Origin: JAVBSN01 sp031547045
Lineage (GTDB): Bacteria; Bacillota; Clostridia; Lachnospirales; Lachnospiraceae
Reading direction: 5' to 3'
DNA length: 19,734 nucleotides
Assembly (NCBI GenBank): GCA_031547045.1
Contig: JAVBSN010000074.1
Span: 1 to 19,734, forward strand
The first letter of the stretch is position 1. The number at the start of each line of letters is the position of its first letter. The position numbers and the translations under genes were made by a program. Below the pieces are notes generated by a model that searched no databases, had not been told where the DNA came from, and saw nothing but the letters and a program-made list of their open reading frames with translations. Below are positions 15,578-19,734 of this stretch, piece by piece.

Positions 15578-15970
15578 TTATAATTTATGTCTAAGATTGA
15601 ATTTGTGAGAAATATATAATTGAACGTCTTTTCGTTCGTCAGAATTAAGTTGACAATAGTCAATCATAAGTTTGTTAAGCTCATCGGTATCGATAGCATC
15701 AGAAACAGCACCATATTGACCTTTAGAAATATCATTAGTGCTAATTAAAGAAATGTTAGAATTATTAGAATAACTTATAAAATAATCAAGGGGAATATTA
15801 TAAAAAGCAGATAACTTTTCAAGTATATTTAATGATGGAGAACAACTACCTTGTTCATATCTTGCATAACCTTGTCTTGAAAGTCCCAGAACATTACTAA
15901 TATCCTTCTGAGTATAATGTTTATTTATTCTAATATTTTTAAGTCGTTTTGAAATGTTAATTTTACTCAT
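15578..15970 (-). CDS. XRE-family transcriptional regulator B
   Basis: A 130-aa regulator with an N-terminal Cro/C1-type HTH at about 5-62 (ISKRLKNIRINKHYTQKDISNVLGLSRQGYARYEQGSCSPSL) and the LSAFYNIPLDYF segment that commonly follows it. The C-terminal tail (DTDELNKLMIDYCQLNSDERKDVQLYISHKF) parallels that of regulator A. Start: GGAGGTG on the minus strand (15974-15980) precedes the ATG at 15970; a GTG two codons earlier overlaps that site. It is same-strand with regulator A, 133 bp apart, and divergent from thyA. A palindrome inside its promoter suggests autorepression. Confidence 0.88.
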   Translation of the reverse strand: MSKINISKRLKNIRINKHYTQKDISNVLGLSRQGYARYEQGSCSPSLNILEKLSAFYNIPLDYFISYSNNSNISLISTNDISKGQYGAVSDAIDTDELNKLMIDYCQLNSDERKDVQLYISHKFNLRHKL

Positions 15971-15986
15971 AGTCACCTCCGAAAAT

Positions 15987-16016
15987 ATTATATCACATTA
16001 GTGTGTAAATAAGCAA
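15987..16016 (-). promoter_or_regulatory. Promoter of XRE regulator B with an embedded operator-like palindrome
   Basis: On the minus strand, TTGCTT (16011-16016), an 18-bp spacer and an extended -10 TGA TATAAT (15987-15995). The spacer contains CACA-N4-TGTG (15994-16005), an inverted repeat placed where a repressor would block polymerase. Autoregulation is inferred from position. Confidence 0.65.
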
Positions 16017-16039
16017 AGGGAAATAAAAAGTGTCTGTAT

Positions 16040-16049
16040 CAACATGTTG
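16040..16049. promoter_or_regulatory. Palindrome CAACATGTTG in the regulator B / thyA divergent region
   Basis: A perfect 10-bp palindrome, about 30 bp upstream of the thyA -35 and about 25 bp upstream of the regulator B -35. It is a possible operator for either gene. Ten bases can occur by chance, so the call is weak. Confidence 0.35.
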
Positions 16050-16079
16050 TTGAAAAACTAAGGATTTGCGACATAAAAT

Positions 16080-16108
16080 TTGCATAAAACCTTATTATAG
16101 GTTAGAAT
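16080..16108 (+). promoter_or_regulatory. Promoter of thyA and downstream genes
   Basis: TTGCAT (16080-16085), a 17-bp spacer and TAGAAT (16103-16108), with thyA starting about 50 bp after the predicted transcription start. Confidence 0.65.
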
Positions 16109-16164
16109 ATGTAGAGTAATAATAAATATTCAAACTTAATAAAATAATTATTTTGGAGGGTTAT

Positions 16165-16995
16165 ATGAGTTTAGCAGATAAATTATTTATAGATATGTGT
16201 AAGGACATTATTGACAATGGATATAGCACAGAAGGTGAAAAGGTTAGACCTAAATGGGAAGATGGTACATATGCATATACAATAAAGAGATTTGGTGTAG
16301 TTAATAGATATGATTTATCAAAAGAATTCCCAGCATTAACCCTTAGAAAAACATATATAAAATCAGCTATAGATGAATTATTGTGGATATGGCAGAATAA
16401 ATCTAATAATGTTAATGATTTAAAAAGCCATATATGGGATAGTTGGGCTGATGAAGATGGTTCAATAGGAAAAGCTTATGGGTATCAATTAGGTGTTAAG
16501 CATCAGTATAGTGAAGGTATGATGGATCAAGTAGATAGAGTAATATTTGATTTGAAAAACAATCCATATAGTAGAAGAATTATGACTAATATATATGTAC
16601 ATCAAGATTTATCAGAGATGAATCTATACCCATGTGCATATAGTATGACATTTAATGTAACAGGTAACAAATTAAATGCAATACTTAATCAACGTTCACA
16701 AGATATATTAGCAGCTAATAATTGGAATGTTGTACAGTATTCAGTTCTAGTATATATGTTAGCACAAGTTTGTGGATTTGAACCAGGAGAATTTGTTCAT
16801 GTTATAGCAGATGCCCATATATATGATAGACATATAGATATAGTAAAAGAACTAATTTAAAGACCAACATATCCAGCACCTAAGTTTTCTATGAATCAAG
16901 ATGTGAAGGACTTTTATGAATTTACAATAGATGATTTTATAATAGAAGATTATGAAGCAGGACCACAGATAAAAAACATACCAATAGCTGTATAG
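16165..16995 (+). pseudogene. thyA: Thymidylate synthase with an in-frame TAA near the C-terminus
   Basis: ThyA makes dTMP from dUMP with methylene-tetrahydrofolate. The frame reads well from ATG 16165 (GGAGGG at 16155-16160): catalytic Cys157 in LYPCAYS, the substrate loop NQRSQDI, NNWNVVQYS and HVIADAHIYDRH. A TAA then occurs at 16858-16860. Directly after it, in the same frame, 44 codons encode the expected C-terminus (RPTYPAPKF, DFYEFTIDDF, ending GPQIKNIPIAV) to TAG at 16993-16995. The full product would be about 276 aa, a normal length; translation stopping at TAA gives 231 aa. The ThyA C-terminus closes the active site, so the short form is probably inactive. Recent nonsense mutation, sequencing error and recoding all remain possible. 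Confidence 0.9.
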
Positions 16996-17021
16996 ATTAA
17001 AGTAAAAGGTGATGAGCATAT

Positions 17022-17975
17022 ATGGAAGAAAATAAAATTTTATATATTGTTGTACCTTGTTATAACGAGGAAGAGGTAATCTTAGAAACAACAAGTAGAT
17101 TAACAACCAAACTAAATAATTTAATATCCGAAAATATAATATCTGATAAGAGTAGAATAATGTATGTTAATGATGGCTCTAAGGATAGAACTTGGGAAAT
17201 AATAAGTGAATTATATGATAATAACCAATATGTTGTAGGATTAAATCTATCTAGAAATAGAGGACATCAAAATGCTCTATTGGCAGGATTAATGGAAGCC
17301 AAGAAATATTCAGATATTATTATTTCTATGGATGCAGACTTACAAGATGACATAGATGCAGTTGATAGGTTTATAGAGGAATATAATAAAGGAAATGATA
17401 TTGTATATGGTGTAAGAAGTTCTCGTAAGACAGATACATTTTTTAAGAGAAATACAGCATTAATGTTCTATAAAATCATGAGAGCTATGGGCGTAGAATT
17501 AGTTTATAACCATGCAGATTATAGACTTATGAGTAAAAGAGCAGTAGAGCAATTATCAAATTATAAGGAAGTAAATTTATTCTTGAGAGGAATTGTACCT
17601 ATGATAGGGTACAAAACTTCTGTAGTTGAATATAAAAGAGATAAGAGGTTTGCAGGTGAATCCAAATACCCATTAAATAAAATGATAGCATTTGCTATAG
17701 ATGGTATTACCTCATGTAGTGTAAAACCAGTTAGAATAATAACTGTTACTGGATTACTTGTATCTATATTGAGTGTTGCTTTGTTGATATATGTTATTGC
17801 AGGAAAAGTTATGGGTAATACAATAGAAGGTTGGACAACTGTAATTGTATTGTTATGTTTTTTTGGTGGATTTCAAATAATGAGCATAGGTGTTGTTGGA
17901 GAATATGTTGGTAAAATATATTTGGAATCAAAAGAGAGACCTAGATATATTATTGGAGAAACTAAAATTAAGTAG
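17022..17975 (+). CDS. Family 2 glycosyltransferase with C-terminal membrane anchor (GtrB/DPM1-like)
   Basis: A 317-aa GT-A glycosyltransferase that probably loads a sugar onto a polyprenyl phosphate at the inner face of the membrane. Residues 5-230 form the catalytic domain: VVPCYNEEE near 10, YVNDGSKD (48-55), DAD at 104-106 in SMDADLQDD (the metal/nucleotide-sugar site), and NHADYRLMS. Two membrane helices follow (about 239-260 and 270-292), then a basic tail, the layout of bactoprenol glucosyltransferases such as GtrB and CsbB. Shine-Dalgarno AAAGGTG (17005-17011) precedes the ATG. It lies 26 bp after the thyA end in the same orientation. No flippase is adjacent, so the acceptor pathway is unknown. 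Confidence 0.9.
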   Translation: MEENKILYIVVPCYNEEEVILETTSRLTTKLNNLISENIISDKSRIMYVNDGSKDRTWEIISELYDNNQYVVGLNLSRNRGHQNALLAGLMEAKKYSDIIISMDADLQDDIDAVDRFIEEYNKGNDIVYGVRSSRKTDTFFKRNTALMFYKIMRAMGVELVYNHADYRLMSKRAVEQLSNYKEVNLFLRGIVPMIGYKTSVVEYKRDKRFAGESKYPLNKMIAFAIDGITSCSVKPVRIITVTGLLVSILSVALLIYVIAGKVMGNTIEGWTTVIVLLCFFGGFQIMSIGVVGEYVGKIYLESKERPRYIIGETKIK

Positions 17976-17993
17976 AGTGTTGGTGGTTTAAAT

Positions 17994-18785
17994 ATGATAA
18001 AAGAAAATAATCATACATTTGCAATTTGTGCATATAAGGAATCTAGATATTTAGAAAAATGTGTACAATCTTTGGTAAATCAAACAGTTAATTCTAAAAT
18101 TATTATGTGTACTTCAACACCATGTGAGTATATTAATAATATTGTCCGAAAATATAATTTAAATATGTATATACGTGAAGGTACAAGCGACATTAAAGAT
18201 GATTGGAACTTTGCATATAATAGTGCAGATTCAAAATATGTTACGGTGGTTCATCAAGATGATGAATATGATTCTAAATATTTACAAGGGTTTATTGATA
18301 AACTAGTAAAAAATAAAAAAGAGGTTACCATATTTTTAACTGATTACCAACCATTAAAAGATGGAGTAATAAGCAAGGATGTTAATTGTAAAATAAGAAA
18401 ATTATTAAGAATCCCAATTAAAAGTAGTGTTTTATCAAATGTTAAATTTTTTAAGAAGAGTATATTATCTTTTGGAAATAGTATTTGTTGCCCTACAGTT
18501 ACTTATAATAAAGAATTGTTAGGTGATAGTATTTTCACCTCAGATATGAAATTTAATATAGATTGGGATACATTTTTAAAGATAGCAAATATCAAAGGTA
18601 GATTTTTATATAATAGTAACCCTTTGGTATATTACCGAGTCCATGATGAGGCTACAAGTAAAGAATTTATAGACAATAATAAAAGATATACAGAAGATAC
18701 AGAAATGTTTAATAAATTTTGGCCTAGATGGGTTACAAAAATAATTATGCATTTTTATGTAAAAGCATACGAAACATATTCATAA
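17994..18785 (+). CDS. Family 2 glycosyltransferase (soluble)
   Basis: A 263-aa protein with a GT-A core. It starts TFAICAYKESRYLEKCVQSLVNQTV, the usual GT2 opening, has WNFAYNSADSKYVTVVHQDDEYDSKYL with the DxD-type HQDDEY at 87-92, and later INWD-like NIDWDTFLKIANIKGRF and NPLVYYRVHDEATS. There is no membrane helix or signal peptide. The donor and acceptor sugars cannot be told from sequence. The Shine-Dalgarno site is weak (GGTGG 17982-17986). It is 18 bp after the membrane-anchored glycosyltransferase, and the pair probably serves one surface polysaccharide or lipid-linked glycan. Confidence 0.82.
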   Translation: MIKENNHTFAICAYKESRYLEKCVQSLVNQTVNSKIIMCTSTPCEYINNIVRKYNLNMYIREGTSDIKDDWNFAYNSADSKYVTVVHQDDEYDSKYLQGFIDKLVKNKKEVTIFLTDYQPLKDGVISKDVNCKIRKLLRIPIKSSVLSNVKFFKKSILSFGNSICCPTVTYNKELLGDSIFTSDMKFNIDWDTFLKIANIKGRFLYNSNPLVYYRVHDEATSKEFIDNNKRYTEDTEMFNKFWPRWVTKIIMHFYVKAYETYS

Positions 18786-18804
18786 GATATTAATGGAGGT
18801 ACAT

Positions 18805-19311
18805 ATGAACCTGATAGTAGCAGTTGATAGTAATTGGGCGATTGGAAACAAAGGTCAATTATTAGTAAGAATTCCAGATGATCAGAAATTTTTTAGAGAG
18901 GTAACAACAGGGCATGTTGTAGTATTGGGAAGAAAGACATTAGCAGAATTTCCTAATGGATTACCGCTTAAAAATAGAACAAATATAGTATTAACAAGAG
19001 ATATAAATTATACAGCTAAAGATGCGATAATTGTACATTCTATTGAAGATTTGTTTGAAGAACTTAAAAAGTATAATAGTAAAGACGTTTATATAATAGG
19101 TGGAGGAAGTGTATATGATGCTTTATATGAGTATTGTGATACAGCTCACGTAACTAAGATTGATTACAAGTATGCGGCTGACACATACTTCCCTAATCTA
19201 GATAAACTTGATAATTGGCAGATAACAGCAGATAGTGATGAGCAAACTTATTTTGATTTAGAATATTATTTTTATAAATATGAGAATAAGAATCCTAAGC
19301 AAATGCAATAA
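18805..19311 (+). CDS. folA: Dihydrofolate reductase
   Basis: Reduces dihydrofolate with NADPH, regenerating the tetrahydrofolate oxidised by ThyA. The 168-aa protein has NLIVAVDSNWAIGNKGQLL, catalytic Asp26 in RIPDDQKFFRE, the NADPH-binding GRKTLAEFP and the IIGGGSVYDAL loop. The Trp that most DHFRs carry in the LPW segment (E. coli Trp22) is Val21 here, a position near the folate and antifolate site. Start: GGAGGT (18795-18800) sits before ATG 18805; an ATG at 18793 overlaps that site and is rejected. It is 19 bp after the second glycosyltransferase, so probably in the thyA transcript. Confidence 0.95.
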   Translation: MNLIVAVDSNWAIGNKGQLLVRIPDDQKFFREVTTGHVVVLGRKTLAEFPNGLPLKNRTNIVLTRDINYTAKDAIIVHSIEDLFEELKKYNSKDVYIIGGGSVYDALYEYCDTAHVTKIDYKYAADTYFPNLDKLDNWQITADSDEQTYFDLEYYFYKYENKNPKQMQ

Positions 19312-19316
19312 AAATG

Positions 19317-19345
19317 TTGACTTTACAATGTAAAAGTTAGATAAT
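19317..19345 (+). promoter_or_regulatory. Promoter of ilvE with a palindrome in the spacer
   Basis: TTGACT (19317-19322), a 17-bp spacer and GATAAT (19340-19345). The spacer holds TTTACA-A-TGTAAA (19322-19334), a perfect inverted repeat beginning at the last base of the -35. This is a classic position for repressor binding. The leader of about 65 nt shows no T-box or riboswitch I recognise. Confidence 0.7.
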
Positions 19346-19415
19346 ATGAAGCGAAGCGAAATCGAACTTATGACTGAACTGTTACAATAATTTTAGATAG
19401 AGAGAAGGATGAATT

Positions 19416-19734
19416 ATGTTAGATATCAGATATGAATTAACAAAGACTCCAAAGGAGAAACCAGAAGCAGATGACCCACTTAAGTTTGGTGTTAATTTTA
19501 CTGATCATATGTTTATAATGAATTATGAGACAGGAAAAGGATGGCATGATGCAAGAATAGTACCTTACCAAGATATTTCTTTATCACCAGCAGCAATGGT
19601 ATTTCATTATGGACAAGAGATGTTTGAAGGTCTTAAGGCTTATAAATCAGTTGATGGACGTACATTAATGTTTAGACCACAGAAGAATATAGAGAGAGCT
19701 AATAGAACTAATGATAGAATATGTATTCCTAGAC
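19416..19734 (+). CDS. ilvE: Branched-chain amino acid aminotransferase (3' end outside window)
   Basis: The first 106 codons of a PLP fold-type IV aminotransferase that converts branched-chain 2-oxo acids to Val, Leu and Ile. The visible residues match the IlvE opening: FTDHMFIMNYETGKGWHDARIVPYQDISLSPAAMVFHYGQEMFEGLKAYKSVDG, then LMFRPQKNIERAN. The FHYGQEMFEGLKAY motif is family-diagnostic. The catalytic lysine lies beyond the window. Shine-Dalgarno AGAGAAGGA (19401-19409) is placed 6 nt before the ATG. It has its own promoter, so it is probably independent of folA. Confidence 0.93.
   Translation, partial: MLDIRYELTKTPKEKPEADDPLKFGVNFTDHMFIMNYETGKGWHDARIVPYQDISLSPAAMVFHYGQEMFEGLKAYKSVDGRTLMFRPQKNIERANRTNDRICIPR

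Noticed and set aside
16858..16860. Selenocysteine- or pyrrolysine-type recoding at the thyA stop
   Set aside because: The codon is TAA, which neither system reads, and ThyA has no need for such a residue at this site.
16852..17106. 84-codon minus-strand frame over the thyA 3' end
   Set aside because: It overlaps the conserved thyA C-terminal codons and the glycosyltransferase start, and is rich in Tyr/Leu/Phe as expected from antisense AT-rich DNA.
1..19734. CRISPR array, insertion sequence or prophage
   Set aside because: I found no regularly spaced repeats, transposase, integrase, terminal inverted repeats or phage structural genes. The XRE and HExxH proteins alone do not establish a prophage.

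Overview
The window is an AT-rich, gene-dense chromosomal segment of a low-GC Firmicute. Codons are strongly A/T-biased, Shine-Dalgarno sites are good, and sigma-A type promoters and intrinsic terminators are clear. The gene set (SbcCD, a CheC/CheX-type phosphatase, QueH, a CmpB-type small membrane protein, a YhcC-like radical SAM protein, HExxH and XRE proteins) suggests a class Clostridia member, probably near Lachnospiraceae. That placement is inference from gene families, not from a marker phylogeny.

Layout. Positions 1-3836 hold sbcD (5' end outside the window) and sbcC, overlapping by one base. Positions 3866-4247 are a small tRNA unit (Val-TAC, Met-CAT) with a strong promoter, a terminator and an unusual repeat-bounded spacer. 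Next come a solitary cheX-like gene (4424-4903), guaB (5026-6477), a small CmpB-type membrane protein (6577-7002), a 64-nt hairpin, a 77-aa unknown protein on the minus strand (7104-7337) and queH (7540-8163). The carA-carB operon (8389-12662) follows a leader that contains an intrinsic terminator, which suggests attenuation. Then come a YhcC-like radical SAM gene (12754-13638) and a two-gene unit at 13734-15023. That unit has its own promoter and encodes an HExxH metalloprotease-like protein and an HTH protein fused to a KDPG-aldolase-like barrel whose catalytic residues are missing. A shared bidirectional terminator separates it from two minus-strand XRE regulators (15061-15444, 15578-15970).

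The last block (16165-19311) is a folate/thymidylate cluster split by two glycosyltransferase genes: thyA, two family-2 glycosyltransferases, folA. thyA carries an in-frame TAA at 16858 followed by an intact, conserved C-terminal reading frame. The window ends inside ilvE, whose promoter contains a perfect short palindrome.

Nucleotide synthesis is the main theme: guaB (GMP), carAB (carbamoyl phosphate), thyA/folA (dTMP, tetrahydrofolate). Most likely to repay follow-up are the interrupted thyA, the HExxH plus HTH/pseudo-aldolase unit beside two XRE repressors, and the carAB leader.
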